Below, one piece after another: positions 8,361 to 17,288 of a DNA stretch of 64,000 nucleotides. The notes beneath the pieces were generated by a model that saw only the letters and a program-made list of their open reading frames with translations, was not told the origin of the DNA and did not search any database. This DNA is from Novosphingobium sp. ERN07 (lineage in GTDB: Bacteria; Pseudomonadota; Alphaproteobacteria; Sphingomonadales; Sphingomonadaceae), in NCBI RefSeq assembly GCF_012641335.1, contig NZ_JABAID010000002.1, forward strand, positions 455,189 to 519,188, written 5' to 3'. Numbering within the stretch: position 1 is the stretch's first letter; the number at the start of each line of letters is the position of its first letter. A program made the position numbers and the translations under genes.

Positions 8361-9524
8361 ATGCGCGCCACGCCCGATTTCGACTTTGGCCTGACCGAAA
8401 GCGCGATGATGATCCGCGAGGCGGCAGGCCGCTTTGCCGATGAACAGATCGCGCCGCTGGCTGCGGAGATCGACCGAAACGATCGCTTCCCTCGCGAATT
8501 GTGGGAGCCGATGGGCGCGCTCGGCCTGCATGGCATCACGGTGGAGGAAGAATTCGGCGGACTGGGCCTGGGCTATCTGGACCACGTGATCGCGGTGGAA
8601 GAAGTGAGCCGGGCGAGCGGGGCTGTCGGCCTGTCCTATGGCGCGCATTCCAATCTTTGCGTCAACCAGATCCGGCGCTGGGGCAATGAAGATCAGAAGG
8701 CGAAATACCTGCCGAAGCTGATTTCGGGCGAGCATGTGGGTTCGCTGGCGATGTCGGAAGCGGGCGCGGGATCGGACGTGGTCTCGATGAAGCTGCGGGC
8801 GGAACCTGTGGCAGGTGGATTCCGGCTCAACGGCACCAAGTTCTGGATCACCAACGGCACCTATGCCGATACGCTGGTGGTCTATGCCAAGACATCGCCC
8901 GAAGCGGGCAGCCGCGGCATCACCGCGTTCCTGATCGAAAAGGACATGGCCGGTTTTTCCATTGGCCAAAAGATCGACAAGATGGGCCTGCGCGGGTCAC
9001 CCACGTGCGAGCTGGTGTTCGACGATTGCTTTGTGCCGGAAGAAAACGTGATGGGGCCACTGCACGGCGGCGTGGGCGTGCTGATGAGCGGGCTGGATTA
9101 TGAGCGCGTGGTGCTGGCGGGGATGCAGATCGGCATCATGCAGGCCTGCCTTGACACCGTGATCCCCTATGTGCGGGAGCGCAAGCAGTTCGGTCAACCG
9201 ATTGGCACGTTCCAGCTTATGCAGGCGAAAGTGGCGGACATGTATGTCGCCATCCAATCTGCGCGGGCCTATGTCTATGCCGTGGCCAAGGCGTGCGATG
9301 CAGGGCAGACGACGCGCTTCGACGCAGCAGGTGCGATCCTGCTAGCCAGCGAGAACGCCTTCCGCGTTTCGGGCGAGGCCGTGCAGGCACTGGGCGGCGC
9401 GGGATATACCAAGGACTGGCCGGTGGAACGCTATCTGCGCGATGCGAAGCTGCTGGACATCGGCGCAGGAACCAATGAAATCCGTAGGATGCTGATCGGC
9501 AGGGAGCTGATCGGCGCGCGATAA
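8361..9524 (+). CDS. ivd: Isovaleryl-CoA dehydrogenase
   Basis: A 387-residue acyl-CoA dehydrogenase that oxidises isovaleryl-CoA to 3-methylcrotonyl-CoA in leucine breakdown, passing electrons to ETF. Evidence for IVD rather than another ACAD is the catalytic Glu248 in [11 protein letters not shown], the position used by isovaleryl-CoA dehydrogenases. The flavin block [13 protein letters not shown] and the C-terminal [16 protein letters not shown] are also present. It also lies two genes upstream of both methylcrotonyl-CoA carboxylase subunits. The start at 8361 is chosen because GAGAGG lies 9 bases upstream; an in-frame ATG at 8352 sits directly on that site. Confidence 0.95.
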   Translation: MRATPDFDFGLTESAMMIREAAGRFADEQIAPLAAEIDRNDRFPRELWEPMGALGLHGITVEEEFGGLGLGYLDHVIAVEEVSRASGAVGLSYGAHSNLCVNQIRRWGNEDQKAKYLPKLISGEHVGSLAMSEAGAGSDVVSMKLRAEPVAGGFRLNGTKFWITNGTYADTLVVYAKTSPEAGSRGITAFLIEKDMAGFSIGQKIDKMGLRGSPTCELVFDDCFVPEENVMGPLHGGVGVLMSGLDYERVVLAGMQIGIMQACLDTVIPYVRERKQFGQPIGTFQLMQAKVADMYVAIQSARAYVYAVAKACDAGQTTRFDAAGAILLASENAFRVSGEAVQALGGAGYTKDWPVERYLRDAKLLDIGAGTNEIRRMLIGRELIGAR

Positions 9525-9544
9525 AAGCAACTGCGGAGAGAATG

Positions 9545-10546
9545 ATGCGCCTGAAGACGATCCCTGCCTATGTGGCCATTGCCTGTTTTGCCCTGGCTGG
9601 CCTTGGCCAACCCGCGATGGCGCGGGTGGAAAAAACGACCGTTCACGGCGCTTCCTTGGAAGGTAACCTTGAGGGCAATTCGGCTGACCGCACTGTCTAT
9701 GTTTTTCTGCCCTACAGCTATGACAAGGCGAAGGGCCGTCGTTACCCGGTGGTCTATTTCCTGCACGGCTACAACTCTACGGCAGACCAATATGTCGAAC
9801 GGACCGATTTCGAAGCTGCCTTGAAAGCCGCAGGCGCGGAAGTGATCGTCGTGGTGCCCGACAGCATGACCAAGTGGGGCGGATCGATGTATTCGAATTC
9901 GCCCACAGTGGGGAACTTCGAGGATTTCATCGCCAACGATCTGGTGGCGTGGACCGATAAGACTTTTCGAACCGTGGCGAGCAGAGAGGCGCGCGGCCTT
10001 TCCGGGCATTCGATGGGTGGCTACGGCACGCTAAAGCTGGGCATGAAGCGGCCCGACGTGTTCGGCGCGCTCTATGCGATGAACCCGTGCTGCCAGATTC
10101 CGCGCCCTGCATCGTCCGCAGACCCGAAGTATGAAAGCTGGACGGTGGATCAGGCGCTGACGGCAGACTGGATGAGCCGGGGCAACTTTGCCGTGGCGGC
10201 GGCATGGTCACCCAACCCCGGAAAGCCGCCGTTCTTTGCCGATCTTGGCACCAGCGAAGGCAAGGTCAACGATCTGGTGATCGCCAAGTGGGCGGCCAAT
10301 TCGCCCGTCGCAATGGCATCGCAATACCTGCCCGCGCTGCGGCGGATGAGCGGCATCGCCATCGACACAGGCGATACGGATTTCGTCCGGGCTGACGATG
10401 AACTGATCCATGAAACGCTGACTCGCTTCGGCATAGCGCACGACTGGGAAATCTATGTCGGCGACCACGGCAACCGGGTGAGGGAACGGTTCGGCACGCA
10501 TGTGCTGCCATTCTTCGCCAAGCATCTGAAAGGCAGCAGACGTTGA
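9545..10546 (+). CDS. Exported esterase, S-formylglutathione hydrolase/antigen-85-like fold
   Basis: About 333 residues with a signal peptide ending near QPAMA, so periplasmic or outer-membrane exposed. The alpha/beta hydrolase nucleophile is in GHSMGGYG (Ser156 counting from ATG 9545; ATG 9542 is the alternative, but it is only 3 bases from GGAG). An oxyanion segment YFLHGYN and the late His in GDHGNR complete the picture. It overlaps the TTG start of the carboxylase subunit by 4 bases (TTGA), so it belongs to the leucine/isovalerate operon. An exported esterase here could release a branched acid such as isovalerate from an ester, but that is inference. Confidence 0.82.
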   Translation: MRLKTIPAYVAIACFALAGLGQPAMARVEKTTVHGASLEGNLEGNSADRTVYVFLPYSYDKAKGRRYPVVYFLHGYNSTADQYVERTDFEAALKAAGAEVIVVVPDSMTKWGGSMYSNSPTVGNFEDFIANDLVAWTDKTFRTVASREARGLSGHSMGGYGTLKLGMKRPDVFGALYAMNPCCQIPRPASSADPKYESWTVDQALTADWMSRGNFAVAAAWSPNPGKPPFFADLGTSEGKVNDLVIAKWAANSPVAMASQYLPALRRMSGIAIDTGDTDFVRADDELIHETLTRFGIAHDWEIYVGDHGNRVRERFGTHVLPFFAKHLKGSRR

Positions 10547-12147
10547 GCGCACCGGTTTTATCAAGCAATGTCGACCTTTCGTCGGAACAGGCGCAGGCGC
10601 GCGCGGCGCATAACCGCGCGCTGGCGCAAGAGCTTCGGGCGAAGGTCGCCAAGGCGGCGCTTGGCGGCGATGAGCGCAGCCGCGAACGGCACGTTTCGCG
10701 CGGGAAGCTGCTGCCGCGTGACCGGGTGGAGCGGCTGCTCGATCCCGGTTCGCCCTTTCTGGAAGTCGGCCAACTTGCAGCCAATGGCATGTATGGCGAT
10801 GAAGTGCCAGGCGCAGGGATCATTGCTGGCGTGGGCCGGGTTTCGGGCCGCCAATGCATGATCTTTGCCAACGATGCGACGGTCAAGGGCGGCACATACT
10901 TCCCGATGACGGTGAAGAAGCACTTGCGCGCGCAGGAAATCGCACAGGAAAACCGACTGCCCTGCGTCTATCTGGTGGACAGCGGCGGGGCGAACCTGCC
11001 CAATCAGGCCGAGGTTTTCCCCGACCGCGATCACTTCGGGCGGTTCTTCTATAATCAGGCAAACATGAGTGCGCTGGGCATTCCGCAGATTGCCAGCGTT
11101 ATGGGATCGTGCACGGCTGGTGGTGCCTATGTTCCGGCGATGAGCGATGAATCCGTGATCGTGAAGGAACACGGCACGATCTTTCTTGCCGGACCGCCGC
11201 TGGTGAAAGCTGCGACGGGCGAGGAGATTACGGCAGAGGCGCTGGGTGGCGGCGATCTGCACGCGCGCAAGAGCGGCGTAGTGGATCATCTTGCCGACAA
11301 TGACGAACACGCGCTGACGATCGTGCGCGATATCATTTCGCATCTGGGTAGCGTGAATGCGCCTGAGGCCCCCGCCTTCGCGGGGGTGCAGGAGCCGTTG
11401 TATCCGGCCGAAGACCTCTATTCGATCATCCCCGAAGACGTGCGCGCACCTTATGACGTGCATGAGGTTATCGCGCGGATCGTGGATGGCAGCGAGTTTC
11501 ACGAGTTCAAGGCGATGTATGGCAGCACACTGGTTTGCGGCTTTGCGCATATCTGGGGCAAGCCGGTGGCGATCCTTGCCAACAACGGGGTACTGTTTTC
11601 GGAAAGCGCACAGAAAGGCGCGCACTTCATCGAACTGGCGTGCCAGCGCAAGATACCGTTGCTGTTCCTGCAGAACATCTCGGGCTTCATGGTCGGCGGG
11701 AAGTACGAGGCCGAGGGCATTGCCAAGCACGGCGCGAAGCTGGTGACGGCCGTGGCGACGGCGCAAGTGCCGAAGCTGACCGTGCTGATCGGCGGCAGCT
11801 TTGGCGCAGGCAATTATGGCATGTGCGGGCGCGCCTATCAGCCGAGGTTCCTGTTCACCTGGCCTAACGCGCGGATCAGCGTGATGGGCGGGGAACAGGC
11901 GGCTTCTGTATTGGCCACCGTCCACCGCGATGCGGACAAGTGGACACCGGAAGAGGCCGAGGCGTTCAAGGCTCCGGTGCGGCAGAAGTATGAGGATGAG
12001 GGCAACCCCTATTACGCCACGGCGCGGCTGTGGGATGATGGAGTGATCGATCCGGTGCAGACGCGGGATGTGCTGGGGCTGGCGCTGGATGTGTGTTTGC
12101 AGGAACCGATAGCGGAGGCGCCCCGGTTCGGGGTGTTTCGGATGTGA
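10543..12147 (+). CDS. mccB: Methylcrotonyl-CoA carboxylase, carboxyltransferase (beta) subunit
   Basis: A 534-residue carboxyltransferase that moves CO2 from carboxybiotin to 3-methylcrotonyl-CoA. Both crotonase-like halves are visible: the N half with [20 protein letters not shown] and [11 protein letters not shown], and the C half with [20 protein letters not shown] and [19 protein letters not shown]. The last run is characteristic of MCC and not of propionyl-CoA carboxylase. The start is a TTG at 10543 overlapping the esterase stop; no ATG or GTG fits the family N-terminus better. A GC-rich palindrome of an intergenic repeat type sits inside the coding region at 11365-11389 and encodes an extra APAFAGVQ segment between the two domains. 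Confidence 0.95.
   Translation: MSAPVLSSNVDLSSEQAQARAAHNRALAQELRAKVAKAALGGDERSRERHVSRGKLLPRDRVERLLDPGSPFLEVGQLAANGMYGDEVPGAGIIAGVGRVSGRQCMIFANDATVKGGTYFPMTVKKHLRAQEIAQENRLPCVYLVDSGGANLPNQAEVFPDRDHFGRFFYNQANMSALGIPQIASVMGSCTAGGAYVPAMSDESVIVKEHGTIFLAGPPLVKAATGEEITAEALGGGDLHARKSGVVDHLADNDEHALTIVRDIISHLGSVNAPEAPAFAGVQEPLYPAEDLYSIIPEDVRAPYDVHEVIARIVDGSEFHEFKAMYGSTLVCGFAHIWGKPVAILANNGVLFSESAQKGAHFIELACQRKIPLLFLQNISGFMVGGKYEAEGIAKHGAKLVTAVATAQVPKLTVLIGGSFGAGNYGMCGRAYQPRFLFTWPNARISVMGGEQAASVLATVHRDADKWTPEEAEAFKAPVRQKYEDEGNPYYATARLWDDGVIDPVQTRDVLGLALDVCLQEPIAEAPRFGVFRM
11365..11389. repeat. REP-like palindrome inside mccB
   Basis: CCCCCGC (11369-11375) and GCGGGGG (11380-11386) form a 7-base stem with a CTTC loop, flanked by GAGG and TGC. 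The same pattern in inverse orientation (GAGGCCCCCGCG...CGCGGGGGCG) occurs in the intergenic region at 28720-28747. It falls in the linker between the two carboxyltransferase halves, keeping the frame. Confidence 0.6.
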
Positions 12148-12485
12148 CCAACCTAACCGAATTCGCACAGCAATGGATAGACGACTGGAACAGTCACGTT
12201 CTTGAAAGGGTACTTGACCACTACAGCGAGGACGCAGAGTTTCGCTCGCCATTTGCGGAAAAACGAACTGGCAACGGAATCGTCAAAGGAAAGGCGGCGC
12301 TGCGAAACTCTTGGGGACCAGCGTTTGCGCTTCGACCAAATCTTAAATTCACCCTGAAAAATTGTTTTGTTGGGCATCGCACACTGGCGATCCACTACTC
12401 GGACGAACTTGGCCGTGAAGTCATAGAAACACTGGTTTTTGACGAAAATGGAAAAGCCACTTTTGGAAGTGGGTGTTACGCATGA
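12144..12485 (+). CDS. NTF2/SnoaL-like small protein
   Basis: A 113-residue protein of the NTF2/SnoaL cone fold: [12 protein letters not shown], then a strand-rich part ending in [20 protein letters not shown]. It has no signal peptide. The start is a GTG at 12144 overlapping the mccB stop by 4 bases (GTGA). Its own TGA overlaps the mccA ATG by 4 bases (ATGA). It is therefore translationally coupled on both sides inside the carboxylase operon. Base composition looks lower in GC than that of the flanking genes. Proteins of this fold can be small hydrolases, isomerases or binding proteins; no catalytic residues can be named here. Confidence 0.78.
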   Translation: MTNLTEFAQQWIDDWNSHVLERVLDHYSEDAEFRSPFAEKRTGNGIVKGKAALRNSWGPAFALRPNLKFTLKNCFVGHRTLAIHYSDELGREVIETLVFDENGKATFGSGCYA

Positions 12486-14425
12486 TCAAATCACTCCTCA
12501 TCGCCAATCGTGGCGAAATCTCCTGCCGCGTTATTCGCACCGCTCGCAACATGGGCATCCGCACGGTGGCAGTCTATTCCGATGCTGATCGCAATGCGCT
12601 GCATGTACGCTCTGCTGATGAAGCGGTGCATATTGGCCCCTCGCCCGCGCGGGAGAGCTATCTTTGCGGGGACAAGATCATCGCTGCGGCCAAAGCTACC
12701 GGGGCTGAGGCGATCCATCCGGGCTATGGGTTTCTTTCAGAGAACGCCGAATTTGCGCAGGCCGTGATCGATGCCGGGTTGGTGTGGGTGGGGCCGAAGC
12801 CTGCTTCGATCACCGCGATGGGGCTTAAGGATGCCGCAAAGGCACGCATGATCGCGGCGGGGGTGCCGGTGACGCCGGGTTATCTGGGCGAGGATCAATC
12901 GCCCGAACGGTTGCAAGCCGAGGCTGATGCGATTGGCTATCCGGTGCTGATCAAGGCGGTGGCCGGTGGCGGCGGCAAGGGGATGCGGCGGGTGGAAAGC
13001 TCAGCCGACTTTGCGGAAGGTCTGGCGTCATGCCGTCGAGAGGCGGCGTCTTCGTTCGGCGATGATCGGGTGCTGATCGAGAAATACATCCTCTCGCCCC
13101 GGCACATCGAGGTCCAAGTGTTTGGCGACAGCCACGGCAATGTCGTCCACCTATTCGAACGCGATTGTTCATTGCAGCGGCGGCACCAGAAGGTGATCGA
13201 AGAGGCCCCTGCCCCCGGCATGAATGAAGCTACGCGCGAGGCGGTGTGCGGCGCGGCGGTGCGCGCGGCCAAGGCGGTGGACTATGAAGGCGCGGGCACC
13301 ATCGAATTCATCGCTGACGGATCGGAAGGCCTGCGCGCGGACCGCATCTGGTTCATGGAAATGAACACGCGGTTGCAGGTAGAGCATCCGGTGACCGAGG
13401 AGATCACCGGCGTCGATCTGGTGGAATGGCAGTTGCGCGTGGCTTCGGGCGAGGCGTTGCCCAAGCGGCAGGATGAGCTGAGCATCAACGGCTGGGCGAT
13501 GGAAGCGCGGCTCTATGCGGAGGATCCGGCGAAGGGGTTTTTGCCGAGCGTGGGGCGGTTGGAGCATCTGCGTCTTCCAACAGAGTTGCATCCACGCGAG
13601 TGGGTCGATCACCTGGGTGAGCGCCACGAGGTTGAGCGCAGCTATGGAAAGCGCGCCCGGATCGACACTGGCGTTACCGAGGGCGATACGATTTCGCCGT
13701 TTTATGATCCCATGATCGCCAAGGTGATCTGGCATGACGAAGACCGGACGATGGCTGCTATCGGTCTAAGTTCGGCACTCCAGCAGCTTGAAATCTGGCC
13801 TGTGCAGCACAATGCCCAATTTGTTGCTTCGCTCCTGCAAAGTCCGGCCTTTGTGAAGGGGCAAGTCCACACTGGCTTCATCGAACAGCATTGGAGTGTC
13901 GATCAGCTACTGACCGAGGCTAGTGAGCCCGATTGCGCCTTTGCTGCTCAAGAACTGGTCGAGATGTACGACCGTGGTGGCCCGACTGGCTTTCGGCTCA
14001 ATGCGAGTCCGACCCATGAGGTCATGCTGACGGTAAATGGCAAGCCTGCAGTTGGAGATTACAGAGCAAGATACTCGCCGTCGCTTCGGAGCATGTATAG
14101 CGTTGAACGCGCCGACGATGAGGCTGTTTTTGTCTCGATATTCGGATTTACAGGACGATACACTGCTCGCGAAGTTCGTGGCAGCTCCATTCACGGCCCA
14201 CAGGACGGCGCGATCCTCTCGCCCATGCCCGGCAAGGTCATTTCCGTCGATGTGGCGGCGGGGCAGTCCGTCACCAAGGGGCAGAAGTTGCTGGTGCTGG
14301 AAGCCATGAAGATGGAGCATGCCTTGACGGCTCCGTTCGATGGCGTGGTGGCCGAGTTGAACGCGGTTGCAGGCGCGCAGGTGCAGGTTGAAGCGCTGTT
14401 GGTGCGGATTGAGAAGGCGGATTGA
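12482..14425 (+). CDS. mccA: Methylcrotonyl-CoA carboxylase, biotin carboxylase/BCCP (alpha) subunit
   Basis: A 647-residue ATP-dependent biotin carboxylase with fused biotin carrier. The N-terminal [17 protein letters not shown] is followed by the ATP-grasp domain with the glycine loop KAVAGGGGKGMRRV. Then come the EMNTRLQVEHPVTE active-site block and the linker. The C-terminal biotinyl domain carries EAMKMEH with biotinyl Lys610. It pairs with the mccB product to carboxylate 3-methylcrotonyl-CoA to 3-methylglutaconyl-CoA. The stretch at about 13730-14200 (linker region) uses noticeably more A/T-ending codons than the rest. The start at 12482 overlaps the upstream stop by 4 bases. Confidence 0.95.
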   Translation: MIKSLLIANRGEISCRVIRTARNMGIRTVAVYSDADRNALHVRSADEAVHIGPSPARESYLCGDKIIAAAKATGAEAIHPGYGFLSENAEFAQAVIDAGLVWVGPKPASITAMGLKDAAKARMIAAGVPVTPGYLGEDQSPERLQAEADAIGYPVLIKAVAGGGGKGMRRVESSADFAEGLASCRREAASSFGDDRVLIEKYILSPRHIEVQVFGDSHGNVVHLFERDCSLQRRHQKVIEEAPAPGMNEATREAVCGAAVRAAKAVDYEGAGTIEFIADGSEGLRADRIWFMEMNTRLQVEHPVTEEITGVDLVEWQLRVASGEALPKRQDELSINGWAMEARLYAEDPAKGFLPSVGRLEHLRLPTELHPREWVDHLGERHEVERSYGKRARIDTGVTEGDTISPFYDPMIAKVIWHDEDRTMAAIGLSSALQQLEIWPVQHNAQFVASLLQSPAFVKGQVHTGFIEQHWSVDQLLTEASEPDCAFAAQELVEMYDRGGPTGFRLNASPTHEVMLTVNGKPAVGDYRARYSPSLRSMYSVERADDEAVFVSIFGFTGRYTAREVRGSSIHGPQDGAILSPMPGKVISVDVAAGQSVTKGQKLLVLEAMKMEHALTAPFDGVVAELNAVAGAQVQVEALLVRIEKAD

Positions 14426-14553
14426 TCCTCCCCGATCCGGGGAGGGGGACCATGCGAAGCATGGTGGAGGGGAACTCGGCAGGCGCGGTGTTTTGGGGAT
14501 AGCCCCCTCCACCACCGCTGTGCTTCGGTCCCCCTCTCCTTGCAGGGGAGGAC
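14426..14553. repeat. Sphingomonad-type palindromic intergenic repeat
   Basis: Two facing copies of a GC-rich palindromic unit fill the mccA-maoC gap. The left unit holds CCTCCCC-GATCC-GGGGAGG and CCATGC-GAA-GCATGG, then TGGAGGGG. The right unit holds CCCCTCCACC, a CCG...CGG stem and CCCCTCTCC...GGGGAGG. Left and right arms are roughly reverse complements, so the RNA could fold into a long double hairpin. The right edge supplies the GGGGAGGA ribosome site of the next gene. Confidence 0.75.
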
Positions 14554-14556
14554 TTT

Positions 14557-15015
14557 ATGGCAGGGCGGTACTTCGATCAGTGGCAGGTGGGCGACACCAT
14601 CGCGCATGAAATCCGGCGCACGGTGACCGAGACGGACAATCTGCTGTTCTCCACCATGACGCACAACCCGCAGCCGCTACACATTGATGCCGAAGCAGCC
14701 AAAGCCAGCGAGTTTGGGCAGATACTGGTCAACGGGACGTTCACCTTTGCGCTGATGGTGGGGCTTTCGGTGGGGGACACTACGCTGGGCACGCTAGTGG
14801 CGAACCTTGGCTATGACAAACTGGTGATGCCCGCGCCGGTGTTCATCGGTGACACCATGCGCGCGACGAGCGAAGTGGTGGAACTGCGCGCCAGCAAATC
14901 GCGGCCCGATGCCGGGATCGTGACGTTCCGGCACGAACTCATAAACCAGCGCGGCGAAGTGGTGTGCCGGTGCCTGCGTTCGGCCTTGCTCAAGATTTCA
15001 CCAGACGCTGCCTGA
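14557..15015 (+). CDS. MaoC-family hot-dog dehydratase/hydratase
   Basis: A 152-residue hot-dog-fold protein of the MaoC/(R)-specific enoyl-CoA hydratase group. The hydratase motif region THNPQPLHIDAEAAK carries the His and Asp expected in the active site, and the motif GQILVNGTFTFALMVG follows. Being next to mccA, it may hydrate an unsaturated CoA ester of the leucine pathway, possibly standing in for the crotonase-type methylglutaconyl-CoA hydratase, which is absent from this cluster. That is inference. The ribosome site GGGGAGGA is formed by the end of the upstream palindromic repeat. Its last 26 bases overlap the convergent LysR gene. Confidence 0.87.
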   Translation: MAGRYFDQWQVGDTIAHEIRRTVTETDNLLFSTMTHNPQPLHIDAEAAKASEFGQILVNGTFTFALMVGLSVGDTTLGTLVANLGYDKLVMPAPVFIGDTMRATSEVVELRASKSRPDAGIVTFRHELINQRGEVVCRCLRSALLKISPDAA

Positions 15016-15904
15016 AGGCTTCGCGCAGCCAGTTCTGTGCTGGGCCACCGGGGCAATCGCGCCGCCATAGGGCGTGGAAGCGATAGGCCATGCCGGGCCA
15101 TTCGGGGATCGTCAGGCGCTTTAAGCGGCCAGAGGTTAGATCGCTGTCGATCAGGTGCAGCGGCATATTGCCCCAACCGATGCCTTCGCGCATCAGCGCA
15201 TGGCGCGCGCCGAGATCGCCCAGCCGCCAGGTGCTGGCGGAAAAGACCGAGAAATCGCGCCCTTCGGTGAGTTTGGAACGGTCCGTCAGGACAAGCTGGC
15301 GGTGCTTGCGCGCTTCCCCCGGCGGGATCATCTCCATACGCGCGAGGGGATGATCGGGCGCGGCGACGGGGACGAGATCGACCTCGCCAATCGCTTCGCG
15401 TTCAAGATCGGGCATCGCGACGAGTTCCGGGCCGCCAATGCCAAGTTGCGCCTCCCCATCGACCACAAGCCCGGCGATGGCCCCCAATGCCTCCACATGG
15501 AGGCGCAGCAGGACGGTGGGGAACAAGTCCTGAAATTCCCGCAGGGTCGCGGCGAGCAGCGGCGTGGGGAACATCACGTCGATGGCAAGGCCAAGTTCGG
15601 CCTCTAGCCCCTGATTGAAGTTGCGCACGCCGGACAGCAAGGCATCAACATTATCGGCAACCGCCCGCGCCTGCGCCAGCATCGCCTTGCCCGCAGGCGT
15701 GAGTACGGGCCTCTTCGATCCCTCACGATCAAACAGGGTCACGCCCAACTGGCTTTCAAGCGTGACGATGCCGTAGCTGACGACAGAGATCGCCCGCCCC
15801 AGCTTTCGCGCGGCGGCGTTGAAGCTGCCTTCGTCGACCACGGCGAGGAACAGGCGAAGCTGATCGAGAGTTGGCTGCCCGATGTCCAAATCCGCACCTT
15901 TCAA
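14990..15904 (-). CDS. LysR-family transcriptional regulator of the pirin operon
   Basis: A 304-residue LysR regulator with the winged helix at residues 12-70 (LRLFLAVVDEGSFNAAARKLGR, then SVVSYGIVTLESQLGV) and a full effector domain. It diverges from the pirin/DoxX/nitroreductase genes across 107 bases. LysR-pirin-DoxX-nitroreductase sets are common in proteobacteria and typically respond to electrophiles or redox stress. The A/T-rich promoter contains imperfect TTCGAAC/CCGAACGAA repeats but no clean dyad that I would call. Confidence 0.88.
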   Translation of the reverse strand: MKGADLDIGQPTLDQLRLFLAVVDEGSFNAAARKLGRAISVVSYGIVTLESQLGVTLFDREGSKRPVLTPAGKAMLAQARAVADNVDALLSGVRNFNQGLEAELGLAIDVMFPTPLLAATLREFQDLFPTVLLRLHVEALGAIAGLVVDGEAQLGIGGPELVAMPDLEREAIGEVDLVPVAAPDHPLARMEMIPPGEARKHRQLVLTDRSKLTEGRDFSVFSASTWRLGDLGARHALMREGIGWGNMPLHLIDSDLTSGRLKRLTIPEWPGMAYRFHALWRRDCPGGPAQNWLREAFRQRLVKS

Positions 15905-16011
15905 TTTATTCGAACATTCTGATTTATTTTATCGGGATATTCCGAACGAACTGCAAGGCCTATGTCCTTCTCATCAGGGCGCGACATGATCGCCCGACCG
16001 GAGAAATCGCC

Positions 16012-16734
16012 ATGACCCAGACTGCTATCAAAGCGCACATTGAACTGCGGCCTTTTGCCTCGCTCGGCGCGGCTAATCACGGTTGGCTTGATGCGCATCA
16101 CCACTTTTCGTTTTCGGAGTACCACGATCCCGCCCGTGTCCACTGGGGCGCTCTGCGGGTGTGGAATGATGATCGCATCGCCCCGCAAACCGGCTTTCCC
16201 ACCCACCCGCACAGCGACATGGAAATCGTGACCTATGTGACAAAGGGCGCGATCACGCACCGCGACAGCCTGGGCAACGAAGGCCGCACCGAAGCGGGCG
16301 ACGTTCAGGTCATGTCCGCCGGGACCGGCATTCGCCATTCGGAATACAATCTGGAAGACGAGGAGACTCGCCTTTTCCAGATCTGGATCATCCCCGACCG
16401 TCGTGGCCACGCGCCTAGCTGGGGTGCCCGCCCCTTCCCCAAGGACAGCCGGGAAGGCGCATTCGTGCCACTGGCATCGGGCATTGTCGGAGATAGCGAC
16501 GTGCTGACCATCAACGCGAACGCCCGCGTTCTGGGCGCCACCGTAAAGGCCGGTGAGACGGTACGCTATGCACTGACCGAAGATCGCCATGCATACCTCG
16601 TCCCCGCCAAGGGCAAGGTGCGCATCGGTGATGTGGAAGCCAATGCCCGCGATGGCGTGGCGATCACAGGAGTGAATGAGATTGTCGTTATCGCTCTTGA
16701 AGATGCCGAACTCGTGCTGGTCGACGCAGCCTGA
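16012..16734 (+). CDS. Pirin family protein (bicupin)
   Basis: A 240-residue pirin-like bicupin. The N-terminal cupin holds the metal ligands seen in pirins, THPHSDMEIVTYV (two His) and AGTGIRHSEYN (His and Glu). The start ATG 16012 is preceded by GGAGAAATCGCC; the frame is open further upstream but only through promoter sequence. Bacterial pirins can act as quercetin 2,3-dioxygenase-like enzymes or redox-sensitive regulators. The grouping with DoxX and a nitroreductase under one LysR gene favours a role in handling quinones or electrophiles. Confidence 0.92.
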   Translation: MTQTAIKAHIELRPFASLGAANHGWLDAHHHFSFSEYHDPARVHWGALRVWNDDRIAPQTGFPTHPHSDMEIVTYVTKGAITHRDSLGNEGRTEAGDVQVMSAGTGIRHSEYNLEDEETRLFQIWIIPDRRGHAPSWGARPFPKDSREGAFVPLASGIVGDSDVLTINANARVLGATVKAGETVRYALTEDRHAYLVPAKGKVRIGDVEANARDGVAITGVNEIVVIALEDAELVLVDAA

Positions 16735-16793
16735 CCATGACTGAAATTTTTCCACACATTCCGCAATCACGACTTTTGCAAAGGACCGATCCC

Positions 16794-17210
16794 ATGACAT
16801 CCATCACACTGGATGCTGCCCGCGCATCATCCTCGCCATCTGACTTTCTGGCCGTTGCAGGGCGAGTTCTGCTGGCAGCGATCTTTGTGCTGAGTGGCGC
16901 GTCGAAGCTGGCAGACCCGGCTGGCACCATCACCTATATCGAAAGTGCCGGGCTGCCGCTGGCAACGTTTGCCTATGCCGCAGCCGTGGCGGTGGAACTG
17001 GTCGGTGGCTTGCTGCTGATCGCCGGATACCAGACCCGCATCGTCGCTTCGGCCATCGCGGCATTCAGCCTTGCCGCGGCGTTCAACTTCCATGCCAACC
17101 TTGCTGACCAGAACCAGTTCATTCACTTCTTCAAGAATGTGGCGATGGCCGGTGGCCTGTTGCAGGTTGCCGCGTTTGGCTCTGGCCGGTTCGGTTTCGA
17201 CCACCGCTGA
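16794..17210 (+). CDS. DoxX-family membrane protein
   Basis: A 138-residue integral membrane protein with four hydrophobic segments: VLLAAIFVLSGASKL, YAAAVAVELVGGLLLIAGY, a third around IAAFSLAAAFNF and a last near VAMAGGLLQVAAFG. This is the DoxX/DoxD layout. ATG 16794 follows AAAGGA; an upstream ATG at 16737 would add 19 residues without a ribosome site. Its inner-membrane role is not settled in general; DoxX proteins are linked to quinone and thiol redox chemistry. Confidence 0.88.
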   Translation: MTSITLDAARASSSPSDFLAVAGRVLLAAIFVLSGASKLADPAGTITYIESAGLPLATFAYAAAVAVELVGGLLLIAGYQTRIVASAIAAFSLAAAFNFHANLADQNQFIHFFKNVAMAGGLLQVAAFGSGRFGFDHR

Positions 17211-17223
17211 AACGTCCCCCCGC

Positions 17224-17251
17224 AGGCCGGAGCGCTTGACCGCTCCGGCCT
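17224..17251. terminator. Stem-loop between doxX and the nitroreductase gene
   Basis: AGGCCGGAGCG-CTTGAC-CGCTCCGGCCT is a perfect 11-base stem with a 6-base loop, followed by only a weak T-rich run (TGTCTTTCTCT). It may act as a partial terminator or as an mRNA processing/stability element that lowers or separates expression of the nitroreductase. Confidence 0.6.
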
Positions 17252-17288
17252 CACCTGTCTTTCTCTCCACCTCTCCAAGGAGTATCCC

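Noticed and set aside
10561..12252. Long minus-strand open frame (563 codons) opposite mccB
   Set aside because: Antisense shadow of the carboxyltransferase gene; no ribosome site and no recognisable domain.
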